NCBI GenBank assembly: GCA_036505635.1
Contig: DASXTC010000033.1
Span: 1-43,571, forward strand
Source: DASXTC01 sp036505635
GTDB taxonomy: Bacteria; Acidobacteriota; Polarisedimenticolia; JACPZX01; DASXTC01
Direction of reading: 5' to 3'
Length of the DNA: 43,571 nt
Position 1 is the first letter of the stretch, and every line of letters begins with the position of its first letter. The position numbers and the translations under genes are program-made. Below, piece after piece: positions 7,647 through 14,897 of the stretch. A model generated the notes under the pieces. That model worked only from the letters and a program-made list of their open reading frames with translations, was not told where the DNA came from and did not search any database.

Positions 7647-8783
7647 GTGCCGCCGATCAACATCCTGTACGTGACCGTCAAGGGTCTGCGTTTCAACAAG
7701 TCCCAGCAGCTCGGCCTCTACGTGCGCCGCTTCTCCACCGGAGAGTTCGGCTGCCACGTGGCGACGTACAAGGACCTCGACGAGGCGCGGAACCTGGCGG
7801 CGCTCGGCGTCGGCGTGCACCGCATCGCGGGCCTGAGGGAATGGAGGAGATGGTCCGCCTTCGTGCGACGCCCGGCCACAATCCGCGATCTTTGCCGGAT
7901 CGTCCGCGAGCGCCGCATCGATATCGTCCATTCCTTCCAGACCAGCAGCGCCCCCTACGCGCTCGCCGTGACCCGGCGCACGGGGATCCCTCACGTCGTC
8001 CAGTTCCGCAACACCTACGACGATCGAGGCCATTACCTCAGGTATGGCCTGCACCGGGCGCGCGTCCTGCTGGCCCTGTCCGACACCATGATGGAGCGGT
8101 TCGTCTCGCTGGCCGGCGTCAAGGCGCGCCGCGACCAGCGCCGGGTGGTCATCCCCAACGGGATCGACGTGGAGGAGTACCGCGGCCGCGGCCTGACTCG
8201 CAACGTCAGGCAGGATCTGGGGCTGGCACCCGACCAGCCGGTGATCGGGATCGTGGGGACCCTCTCCCCGCGCAAGGATCCCCTCCTGGCGATCGAGGTG
8301 GCGCGGCGCGTGGCGCGGCTCCGCCCGGAAGCGCGGTTCCTCTTCGTGGGGGGGTTCAGCGACGACCAGTTCCGCCGGCAGGTCGAAGGACGGATCGAGG
8401 AGCTCGGGCTGGCGGGCGCCTGCATCCTCGCCGGCCGCCAGGAGGAGGCCGCGCCGTGGTTCCGGGCGATCGATCTCCTGCTGCACCCGGCCTGGCGCGA
8501 GGGGCACGCGAAGGTCTTCAACGAGGCGATGGTTTTCGGCCGGCCCATCGTGACCTCGCGGATCCCCGGCAGCGTCGACGTGGTGGAGGACGGCGTCAAC
8601 GGTCTCCTGTGCGGGCCGGGCGAGGTCGCCGCCTTTGCCGCCGCGGTGGAATCGCTCCTGGCCGCTCCCGCGCTCCGGATGGAGATGGGGGAGGCGGGAC
8701 GGCGGCGCGTGGAAACCCGCTTCTCCTCGGAGCGCAGCCTCGACATGCTCGCCGAGCTCTACGCTCAGGTCGCCGGGGGATAG
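7647..8783 (+). CDS. Glycosyltransferase family 4 (GT-B fold)
   Basis: A 378-residue retaining glycosyltransferase that transfers a sugar from a nucleotide donor, with GTG start. The N-terminal domain runs to about residue 185. The C-terminal donor domain begins GIVGTLSPRKDP and contains HPAWREGHAKVFNEAMVFGRPIV, the E-x7-E type motif that binds the nucleotide sugar, then GSVDVVEDGVNGLL. No membrane segment is visible. It stands alone, not in a polysaccharide cluster, so acceptor and product are unknown. Its 3' end overlaps the convergent exonuclease gene by 19 bases. Confidence 0.88.
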   Translation: MPPINILYVTVKGLRFNKSQQLGLYVRRFSTGEFGCHVATYKDLDEARNLAALGVGVHRIAGLREWRRWSAFVRRPATIRDLCRIVRERRIDIVHSFQTSSAPYALAVTRRTGIPHVVQFRNTYDDRGHYLRYGLHRARVLLALSDTMMERFVSLAGVKARRDQRRVVIPNGIDVEEYRGRGLTRNVRQDLGLAPDQPVIGIVGTLSPRKDPLLAIEVARRVARLRPEARFLFVGGFSDDQFRRQVEGRIEELGLAGACILAGRQEEAAPWFRAIDLLLHPAWREGHAKVFNEAMVFGRPIVTSRIPGSVDVVEDGVNGLLCGPGEVAAFAAAVESLLAAPALRMEMGEAGRRRVETRFSSERSLDMLAELYAQVAGG

Positions 8784-9628
8784 ATCGCCGATATCATGTC
8801 GAGCTTGAAATTCTTGACCGACCTGTCGAGGCCGCAATGGGCCACCAGGAAGAGCGACCCTCCCTGGACCGTCAGCGTGATCGGCGTCACGAGGCGCGGC
8901 CCCGACCCCTTGCTCCCCCCCTGGTACCTGATCCGCACCTGAGACGCGGTGCGCAGCGCCTCGTCCAGCAGCACCGCTTGATCCGGCTTCAAGGCGAGGC
9001 GATCGAGCATCTCCCGCGTCGTCCCGAAGTGAAGCTCCGCGCCGTTGCGCTCCACGAGATCCTCCAGGGTGGCGTCGGGGCCGACCTTGTCGAGGATCTT
9101 CAGGAATACCTCCTTGCAGGCCCGCACGTCCGACAGCGCGCGGTGGGCCTGCGCGTGCTCCACCCCGAGGGCCCGGGCCACCGTGCCGAGCCGGTAGCTG
9201 GCGGCTCCCGGGAAGGCGGACCTCGCCAGCGCGCAGGTGTCGAGGACCAGGTTTCCGGGTGGCGCGAGCGACGACCGGACCCGCATCCTCGCCAGCGGCA
9301 CGAGCAGCATGGAGACGTCGTAGGGAGCGTTGTGCGCCACGAGCACGCCGTCCCCCGCGAATTCCAGGAACTCCGGGAGGATCTGCTCGATGGCGGGCCG
9401 GCCGGTGACCATCTCCTTGGTGATCCCGTGGATCCTGGTCATCTCGGGGGGTATCGGGATGCCCGGATCGACGAGGTGCTCGAAGACGGCCACCTCGGAC
9501 CCGTCCCGGCGAAAGGACACGGCGGCCAGTTCGACGACCCGATCGTCCACGGGGGAGAGACCCGTCGTCTCGGTGTCGAAGGCCACGAAGATTCGTGCTG
9601 CCCGATTTCCAGAGTCCGCGGGGTTCAC
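8765..9628 (-). CDS. DEDDh exonuclease fused to a WYL-like domain
   Basis: A 287-residue protein with GTG start. Residues about 12-180 are a DnaQ-family 3'-5' exonuclease: ExoI DTETTGL (Asp18, Glu20), ExoII HNAPYDVSML (Asp104), ExoIII HRALSDV (His162, Asp167); all DEDDh residues are present. Residues about 218-283 look like a WYL domain: EALRTASQVRIRYQ, a conserved RLVTP, the strand SLFLVAHCGLDRS, and KNFKLDMI, equivalent to the family pattern of Y-L-x-A-x-C followed by R-x-F-x-L-D-R-I. WYL domains usually sense ligands or nucleic acid in transcription factors and defence proteins. The exonuclease call is firm; the WYL call is by eye. No polymerase gene is near. Confidence 0.85.
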   Translation of the reverse strand: MNPADSGNRAARIFVAFDTETTGLSPVDDRVVELAAVSFRRDGSEVAVFEHLVDPGIPIPPEMTRIHGITKEMVTGRPAIEQILPEFLEFAGDGVLVAHNAPYDVSMLLVPLARMRVRSSLAPPGNLVLDTCALARSAFPGAASYRLGTVARALGVEHAQAHRALSDVRACKEVFLKILDKVGPDATLEDLVERNGAELHFGTTREMLDRLALKPDQAVLLDEALRTASQVRIRYQGGSKGSGPRLVTPITLTVQGGSLFLVAHCGLDRSVKNFKLDMISAIYPPAT

Positions 9629-9662
9629 CGCCCCGGATTGTACTACGGGCGCTCACCGTGGC

Positions 9663-9671
9663 TGTTATAAT
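9663..9671 (+). promoter_or_regulatory. Extended -10 promoter element
   Basis: TGTTATAAT is a full match to the extended -10 form TGnTATAAT, in an otherwise GC-rich gap. No good -35 box is seen at 17 bases; extended -10 promoters often lack one. Transcription would start near 9679, giving the gene at 9793 a leader of about 114 bases that includes an A-rich tract (9698-9714). Confidence 0.6.
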
Positions 9672-9792
9672 CGGGCCGCTGCGGGTCCGGGGCCCCAAAT
9701 AAAAAAATCAAAAGAGTCTTGGCCTCGGCGACGATCCGCGCTAAGATCGTGGCGTACCAGAAAGCTCGTCAATGCAACCAGATGGAGAATTG

Positions 9793-10185
9793 ATGCCACC
9801 TCAGATAAAGGGAGCGGCCAAAGGAGGCAAGCAGGAGTACATCGACCGGCACAAAGTGGAGCGGGTCGAGCTGCTCTGGCCCCATGACGAGCCGCTCAAT
9901 CCGGATGCCGATATCGCCGATATCCTTGTCTACATGAAGGACGGCTCGCACTACCGCGGCACCGTCACCACCCCGCAATTCATCAAAGAGACGATGGAGC
10001 GCGCCGCGACCGAAAGCGTCGAGGCGGGTGAGGGAAGCCAGGTGGAGGGCGATTACTGGTTCGCCAACGCCATCATCATGCGGCGGATCGACGAATCGAA
10101 GCTGCGCACCATCGTGGAGGACCTCATCGACTCGTTCATGTTCGAGAAGGCCTTCCAGCGGGCCGAGGCCGCCACAATGGCGTAG
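9793..10185 (+). CDS. Conserved-looking small acidic protein, function unknown
   Basis: A 130-residue soluble protein. I choose ATG 9793 because GGAG sits five bases upstream; ATG 9772 would add seven residues. The sequence opens with a basic segment (QIKGAAKGGKQEYIDRHKVERVELLW is the general region), continues with ADIADILVYMKDGSHYRGT, which reads like an edge-strand motif, and ends in a helical region with EDLIDSFMFEKAFQRAEA. I recognise no family. The clear extended -10 promoter and the long leader suggest it is expressed as a single-gene unit. Confidence 0.65.
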   Translation: MPPQIKGAAKGGKQEYIDRHKVERVELLWPHDEPLNPDADIADILVYMKDGSHYRGTVTTPQFIKETMERAATESVEAGEGSQVEGDYWFANAIIMRRIDESKLRTIVEDLIDSFMFEKAFQRAEAATMA

Positions 10186-10580
10186 CGCCCCACGCGGGAC
10201 CGCGCGCTGGCCCGAAATCCCTCATCCCCCGACGCGAACCCCTCTTCCCTGACCGGCGAACTGACCCGTTGCCGGCTCCCGCGTCCCCCTCATGCCGGCG
10301 ACGCGACTTTTGCCAGGCAGGGTGATGACAGACTCCGAGAGGTGGCGCTGAGCCCCCCCTGCACTCTCTGGCAGGCTGAGCGGGACTTCCCGCACGACGC
10401 GGAAGGTCCCGACGGCGCCTGAGTCGGGTTTGGCCTCGAGATGACCGGCAGGGAGAGGATGCCGGCCAGGCCCCGCATGCAGGGGATCCTCCGCCTGCTT
10501 GCCCGAGGGCCAGCCGGGAATCACCTTGAGCGTGTGGACGCCGTCCGTCCCGCCCGGCGCCTTCGAGAGGAGGTTCACCC
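10186..10580. other. 395-base gap without a supported gene
   Basis: No confident gene. On the minus strand an open frame from GTG 10578 to 10222 (118 codons) shows G/C-ending codons in its first half, but its start abuts the divergent ATG at 10581, leaving no room for its own ribosome-binding site outside that gene, and I recognise nothing in it. Plus-strand reading gives short, stop-broken frames. It could be a decayed gene or a regulatory region. The purine-rich ribosome-binding site for the next gene (GAGAGGAGG) is near its right end. Confidence 0.3.
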
Positions 10581-11027
10581 ATGAGACAGTGGATCCGCGT
10601 CCTTCGGATCGCCCTCGTCGCGCTCGCGGCCGCTCTACCTGCGAGCGGCGAGGCTGCGATTCGCTCGCAGAGGATGGCCTTCGTCAGAGAGAGCCCCGCC
10701 GATCTGTCGATCGCCGAGGGAGGCATCCGGCTCGTTCGATACCGGTTCAGCCGCCTCATCCGCGGGACCGAGAACCCATTCAAGGTTCTCGCGGGGGGTC
10801 CGTCGCTCGTCTTCGACGTCCGCAACGACGGGAAGGAGCCGCGCGACTTCGCCGTCGCCGTGGCCCTGTTCGACGGGCAGGGGACGCTGCTGGGCGCCGG
10901 CACACAGAGTCACACGGGCAAGCTCGACCCGGGAGAGAGCAACCAGATGAAGGTGGTCCTTAAGGACGTCAACCAGGATGTCTCCCGCGCCGCCACCCTC
11001 TTCGTGGCGCTGGAGACGCGCCGATAG
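10581..11027 (+). CDS. Secreted small protein, probable beta-sandwich, unknown function
   Basis: A 148-residue protein with a classical Sec signal: MRQWIRVLR, then a hydrophobic stretch to about residue 24, with likely cleavage after SGEA. The mature part is about 120 residues and strand-rich: LVFDVRNDGKEPRDFAVAVALFD and the later DPGESNQMKVVL resemble Ig-like or FxLYD-type domains that bind or decorate periplasmic surfaces. I cannot assign a family. GGAGG lies eight bases before the ATG. It converges on the rhodanese gene with a 14-base gap. Confidence 0.65.
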   Translation: MRQWIRVLRIALVALAAALPASGEAAIRSQRMAFVRESPADLSIAEGGIRLVRYRFSRLIRGTENPFKVLAGGPSLVFDVRNDGKEPRDFAVAVALFDGQGTLLGAGTQSHTGKLDPGESNQMKVVLKDVNQDVSRAATLFVALETRR

Positions 11028-11041
11028 CGGGCCCCTTCAGG

Positions 11042-11401
11042 TCAGCGAGCGATCTTCTTGCCCGAGCGCGCCCACGCCTGGAAGCCGCCAATCATCGACT
11101 CGATGCCGTCGTACCCCATCTGTTTGAGGTTGTCGGCCACCAACGCCGAGCGGTTGCCTCCCGCGCAGTAGCAGATGATCCGCGTGGTGCGGTCGGGGAC
11201 GACCTGCGGGATCCCCATCTCGGCGACCCCGCGCGGGACGTTGACCGCCCCCTCCACGTGCCCCTGACGGTACTCGTCCGGCTCGCGCACGTCCACGATC
11301 GCCACGCCCCCCGCCTCTATGGCCGAGGCGGCCGTCGCAACGTCGATCTCCTTGATCCGCGACTTCGTCTCGTTGACGAGGTCCATGAAGGTCTTGGGCA
11401 T
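11042..11401 (-). CDS. Rhodanese-like sulfurtransferase
   Basis: A 119-residue single rhodanese domain. It contains VAIVDVREPDEYRQGHVEGAVNV-type strand and loop elements and the active-site loop CAGGNRS with catalytic Cys79 followed by the C-x4-R pattern of active rhodaneses. Its likely role is sulfane-sulfur transfer through a Cys persulfide. There is no signal peptide, so it is cytoplasmic. The ATG at 11401 follows GAGAGGAG on the minus strand. It lies 37 bases behind the BoxB-like di-iron gene on the same strand, so the two are probably one operon with ispH upstream. Confidence 0.88.
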   Translation of the reverse strand: MPKTFMDLVNETKSRIKEIDVATAASAIEAGGVAIVDVREPDEYRQGHVEGAVNVPRGVAEMGIPQVVPDRTTRIICYCAGGNRSALVADNLKQMGYDGIESMIGGFQAWARSGKKIAR

Positions 11402-11438
11402 CGGGCTCCTCTCTTCGTCGCCGGATCTATGACCGGGT

Positions 11439-12575
11439 CTACGCGTGCCGGTGGGCGTCGAGATCCGGGCGGCTGATGTGGGGGGCGATCCAGTTCTTCT
11501 CCTTGAAGATGTCGGCAAGGATCCCCCGGTCCCTCTCGGTCGGGAGCGCCGAGGCCAGGTACTGAGGGTATCTGTCGGGCGACACCGCCTCGCCCATGAA
11601 GCCCCAGCACTCTCCGGCGTGACGCCCGATCGCCCGGTTGAACTTCATGTCGGGGATGACGAGCCGGGGCCCGTCGGCCGGCAGAAGGTTGTTGAGCGCG
11701 GCGACGTGGTTGCCGATGTCCTCGCGATAGAGCATGCGCGCATAGTCGTTGAGCTGTGTCTTGTCGGGGGGGGTCGGGTTGGTGTCCTCGTCGAAGCGCC
11801 CCTTGAGCCCCCACACGTACGACCACTGGGCCGACGAAGAGCTGTCCACGCCGAACAGGTCGTAGGCGGTCGGAATCCACTTGTTGAAGTAGCGCTGAAT
11901 GGTGTCGAGTGGGATGACACCAGCCTTGACGATCCTCTTGAGGCCGGTGTGGCCGGTGCCCAGATGAAAGGCCTCTTCCTTGAGCATCGGGCCCATCGAG
12001 GCCGCCAGCGGGGCGAATCCCGAATGCGAGAGCATCCGGAGCTGGAACTTGCCGTCGCGGTCGATGAATTCGGTGTAGACGAAAAAGTCGAGCCAGTTGT
12101 CCACGTCCACGTTGAAGGAGTTCAGCAGGCGGGTGTTTTTGTACGAGCGCCGCTCGAGCTGCTTCTGAGCGTCGACCCGGCCCGAGTACCCGAAATGGCT
12201 GACCAGCAGGTGGCACATCTGCCAGCCGTGACGCATCTCCTCTCGCATGACGCGCACGAGGCTCTGGAGGTCGTAGTCCGATGGGGCGCTCTCGGCCAGA
12301 CGCCGCTGCTGCTCCACCGAGCCGAACTCGGTGTCCCCCTGGTAGACGATCAGGTGCTGCAGGGCGTCACGGATCCGCTGGTCCGGGATCTCGAGGACCT
12401 TCTTCCAGCGCTTCTCGCCCTTGTAGTCGCCGAAGGGGATCTCCTCGGTGGCAACCTCGCCGTATTTCGCGTCGAACTTGAATCCCTCCAGCAGCTCCGC
12501 CGGAAACCCGATCTCCTTCTGCCACTGGTGGAAGCAATCGACCCAGTCATCGAACGTGTTGATGCGCGGCGCCAT
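11439..12575 (-). CDS. BoxB/PaaA-like di-iron oxygenase (phenylacetic acid catabolic family)
   Basis: A 378-residue ferritin-like di-iron protein. It follows benzoyl-CoA 2,3-epoxidase BoxB closely through the core: YQGDTEFGSVEQQRRLA, EEMRHGWQMCHLL, a following LERRS, FIDRDGKFQL, and LKEEAFHLGTGH. The ligands expected from BoxB are all visible: Gln79/Glu83, Glu113-x2-His116, an Asp in the FIDRDG segment, Glu201-x2-His204. It is about 95 residues shorter than BoxB, lacking parts of the N- and C-terminal regions. BoxB needs the reductase BoxA and hydrolase BoxC; neither is nearby, so the substrate is open. I infer an O2-activating enzyme, perhaps acting on an acyl-CoA. Neighbours are ispH (77 bp upstream) and a rhodanese. 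Confidence 0.82.
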   Translation of the reverse strand: MAPRINTFDDWVDCFHQWQKEIGFPAELLEGFKFDAKYGEVATEEIPFGDYKGEKRWKKVLEIPDQRIRDALQHLIVYQGDTEFGSVEQQRRLAESAPSDYDLQSLVRVMREEMRHGWQMCHLLVSHFGYSGRVDAQKQLERRSYKNTRLLNSFNVDVDNWLDFFVYTEFIDRDGKFQLRMLSHSGFAPLAASMGPMLKEEAFHLGTGHTGLKRIVKAGVIPLDTIQRYFNKWIPTAYDLFGVDSSSSAQWSYVWGLKGRFDEDTNPTPPDKTQLNDYARMLYREDIGNHVAALNNLLPADGPRLVIPDMKFNRAIGRHAGECWGFMGEAVSPDRYPQYLASALPTERDRGILADIFKEKNWIAPHISRPDLDAHRHA

Positions 12576-12652
12576 CCGGCGGTTCCTCCTTGGCCGTTGA
12601 ATCCAGAGAAGTTGCCCGGAATTCTATCACAGCGCGCGCGCCACGGCTTGGT

Positions 12653-13912
12653 CTAGACTGCTGGGTCGGCGGGTTCGAGGCCCCTGCACGCCAGCACGGC
12701 GCCGATGACCTCTCCGATCATCACGTTGGGCGTCGAAGCGCCCGCCGTCACGCCGATGGTGAGGGGCCCTGCCGGCAACCAGTCGCGCGTCACGGTCTGC
12801 CCGTGGGTGCCGGCCGGCTTGTGCCGGATGGCGTCGGCCCCCGAGATGCACTCCGGCGAATCGATGTGATAGGTGGGCGCGCTGAGGGCCCCGATGGCCG
12901 CCAGGTGGTTCGTGTTGCTGCTGTTGTATCCGCCGATGATGATGAGCAGGTCGACCCCTTCCCGGGCAAGCCGGATGACGGCGTCCTGGCGGTCCTGCGT
13001 CGCGCTGCAGATGGTGTCGAAGGAGCGGAAGCGGTGCGCCAGCTCGGCCTCTCCGTGGCGCCGCGCGAGGGCCTCACGCAGCCGCTGGGCGATGGCGAGG
13101 GACTCGGACGAGAGCATCGTGGTCTGGTTGGCGACCCCCAGCCGGTCGAGATCGGTGTCCGGGTCGAACCCCGGCGAGGCCCCCTTCTCGAAGGTCGCCA
13201 TGAAGGCGGCGCGGCCCGACTCCGTGCCGGCGCCGGTGCCGGCACGCGTGATGTAATCGCAGACGATCTCGGCCTGGGGCATGTCCCGCACCGTCAGGAA
13301 CCGGCCCGAGGGGTACATCAGGGCCCGGGAGACAGTCGCTCGGGTCTCCTCGTGGTCGTATTTGCCGTGGATGATGGACGTGAAACCCTCCCGCGCGTAC
13401 CGCTCCACGTTTTTCCAGACGTTGAGGACAGAGCCGCAGGTCGTGTCCACCAGGATGCAGCCGCGATTGCGGAGGGCCTCGAACGTGCGCGAAGGGACCC
13501 CGAACGCCGGCAGGATCACGACGTCGGCCGGACCCAGGTCCTCGGGCAGCTCCTCAAGACGCCCGTCGGAGGAGAGAAAGGCGATCCCCATCCCGCGCAG
13601 GCGCTCGTTGACGCGGGGGTTGTGGATGATCTCGCCCGTGAGAAACACGCGCCGGTCGGGGAACTTCTCGACCGTCTCGTAGGCGTATTCGACGGCGCGA
13701 TCCACCCCATAGCAGAAGCCGAACTCCTGGGCGAGGCGGACCGTCAGGTCGCCGGCCCGCAACGTGCCGCCGGCCAGGCGGATCCGGTCCACGAGGGCGC
13801 TGTGGTAGTCGCCGCGCAGCGTTCCCTCGATGGCTGTCCTGAGGCCGAAGCCTCGCTGATAGTACTCCTGCTCGGGCATCTGCCGGGGCACCCTGGGGGA
13901 CGCGCAGATCAT
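12653..13912 (-). CDS. ispH: 4-Hydroxy-3-methylbut-2-enyl diphosphate reductase, long form
   Basis: A 419-residue IspH (LytB), the last enzyme of the MEP isoprenoid pathway; it reduces HMBPP to IPP and DMAPP with a 4Fe-4S cluster. The three cluster cysteines are Cys67 (GFCYGVDRAVE), Cys159 (DTTCGSVLNVW) and Cys302 (TICSATQDRQDA). The catalytic HEET motif is at 187-190 and the end shows VTAGASTPNVMI. At over 400 residues it belongs with the long cyanobacterial/plant-like form, including the N-terminal extension with EYYQRGFGLR, rather than the 315-residue E. coli form. ATG 13912 is the chosen start; ATG 13879 is a close alternative. No other MEP gene is in the window. Confidence 0.92.
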   Translation of the reverse strand: MICASPRVPRQMPEQEYYQRGFGLRTAIEGTLRGDYHSALVDRIRLAGGTLRAGDLTVRLAQEFGFCYGVDRAVEYAYETVEKFPDRRVFLTGEIIHNPRVNERLRGMGIAFLSSDGRLEELPEDLGPADVVILPAFGVPSRTFEALRNRGCILVDTTCGSVLNVWKNVERYAREGFTSIIHGKYDHEETRATVSRALMYPSGRFLTVRDMPQAEIVCDYITRAGTGAGTESGRAAFMATFEKGASPGFDPDTDLDRLGVANQTTMLSSESLAIAQRLREALARRHGEAELAHRFRSFDTICSATQDRQDAVIRLAREGVDLLIIIGGYNSSNTNHLAAIGALSAPTYHIDSPECISGADAIRHKPAGTHGQTVTRDWLPAGPLTIGVTAGASTPNVMIGEVIGAVLACRGLEPADPAV

Positions 13913-14003
13913 CGTCGCGCCTCGAAGAGGGTAGCACGCCGGGCGCCGGGCCCGGAGGGGCGCCGCGGAGAATTTCTTGTGGCCTCGGCTGTGGGCACGG
14001 GGG

Positions 14004-14009
14004 TATACT
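14004..14009 (+). promoter_or_regulatory. Candidate -10 box for the Yip1 gene
   Basis: TATACT lies 52 bases before the ATG at 14061. TTGTGG at 13978 could be a -35 element, but the spacing of 20 is long, so only the -10 is convincing. Confidence 0.4.
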
Positions 14010-14060
14010 GACGAAGCGCAGAGGTCCCCTGCTGCACAGTTTCCAGCGAAGGAGGTGCCT

Positions 14061-14756
14061 ATGCCTGCATTCCTCTCTCTGCACGACGCCGACCTGATCG
14101 CCGAAGAGTCGGCTCCCGTCGTAAAGCCCGGGCTGCACAAGGTGTTCGCCGGCATGATCCGCAATCCGGCCGAAACCCTGGGGGCCGCCTTCGCGCACCC
14201 GATACAGGCCTACGCGGTGGCCTACGCGGCGGCGGGTGGCGTCTACTGGGCGCTCAATCTGGCCATCGCCCAGGCGAGCGGTCACACGATGTCGCTGCCG
14301 GTCATGCTGGCGGCGGTTCTCTTCCTCGGGATACCCGGCGGCATCGCGTACCTGTACGCCCTCACGATCCTCATCAACTGGTCCTGCGAGATCATCGCGG
14401 GGGAGTCCGAGCGCAGGAAGGTGAGGATGCTGCTGGCCTACGTGGGCGTGCCCGGTCTGATCGCCCTGGCGACCTCGGGCCTGCTCAAGCTGGCGATCTT
14501 CGGCCAGACCCTCTTCATGCCGGAGCGCGTCTGGATGTCGGCGAACCCCGTTCTCGTCTGGGGGCTCTGGTTCGTCGACGCCGTCTGCTTCGCCTGGTCT
14601 TTGATGCTCCTGATCAAGGGGCTCAAGATCATGCACGGACTCGGCACGGGGCGGGCGATCGCGGCGGCGACGCTGCCCCTGGTCCCGATTGCCCTCATCG
14701 GGCTGGTCTTCGGCATCATCGCCGGATGGGGGCTCTTCACAGCGCCTGCCTGGTGA
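14061..14756 (+). CDS. Yip1-domain integral membrane protein
   Basis: A 231-residue protein with a perfect GGAGG ribosome-binding site. After about 45 soluble residues come five likely membrane segments (near 52-72, 80-105, 125-145, 165-190, 205-228). The layout, an N-terminal phrase about a low-complexity segment followed by five hydrophobic spans with GGVYWALNLAI and LMLLIKGLKIMHGL, fits the YIP1 family, whose bacterial members have no settled role. The last spans carry the typical tail of Yip1 proteins. It is divergent from ispH and followed by the aconitase 141 bases later. Confidence 0.75.
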   Translation: MPAFLSLHDADLIAEESAPVVKPGLHKVFAGMIRNPAETLGAAFAHPIQAYAVAYAAAGGVYWALNLAIAQASGHTMSLPVMLAAVLFLGIPGGIAYLYALTILINWSCEIIAGESERRKVRMLLAYVGVPGLIALATSGLLKLAIFGQTLFMPERVWMSANPVLVWGLWFVDAVCFAWSLMLLIKGLKIMHGLGTGRAIAAATLPLVPIALIGLVFGIIAGWGLFTAPAW

Positions 14757-14847
14757 GCAGGGGGCGCGCGGATTCTGCAGGCTCGGTCGGGGCGGGCACC
14801 TCACCGGCGCGATGAGTCGCGCGACAAGAACGAAGGATGCCCGCCCT

Positions 14848-14866
14848 GGCCTCCCGGAGGGAGGCC
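14848..14866 (+). repeat. Perfect inverted repeat before the aconitase gene
   Basis: GGCCTCCC and GGGAGGCC form an 8-bp perfect stem around a 3-base loop, ending 31 bases before the ATG at 14898. It has no following T-run, so it is not a classic terminator. It could be a leader hairpin affecting translation of the aconitase, or stop readthrough from the Yip1 gene. Confidence 0.5.
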
Positions 14867-14897
14867 CCCGCGCGCGCCTGTGATAAGATCCACAATC

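Noticed and set aside
7430..7699. Minus-strand frame of 89 codons between the YggU and glycosyltransferase genes
   Set aside because: No recognisable motif and it overlaps the start of the glycosyltransferase; coding evidence is too weak.
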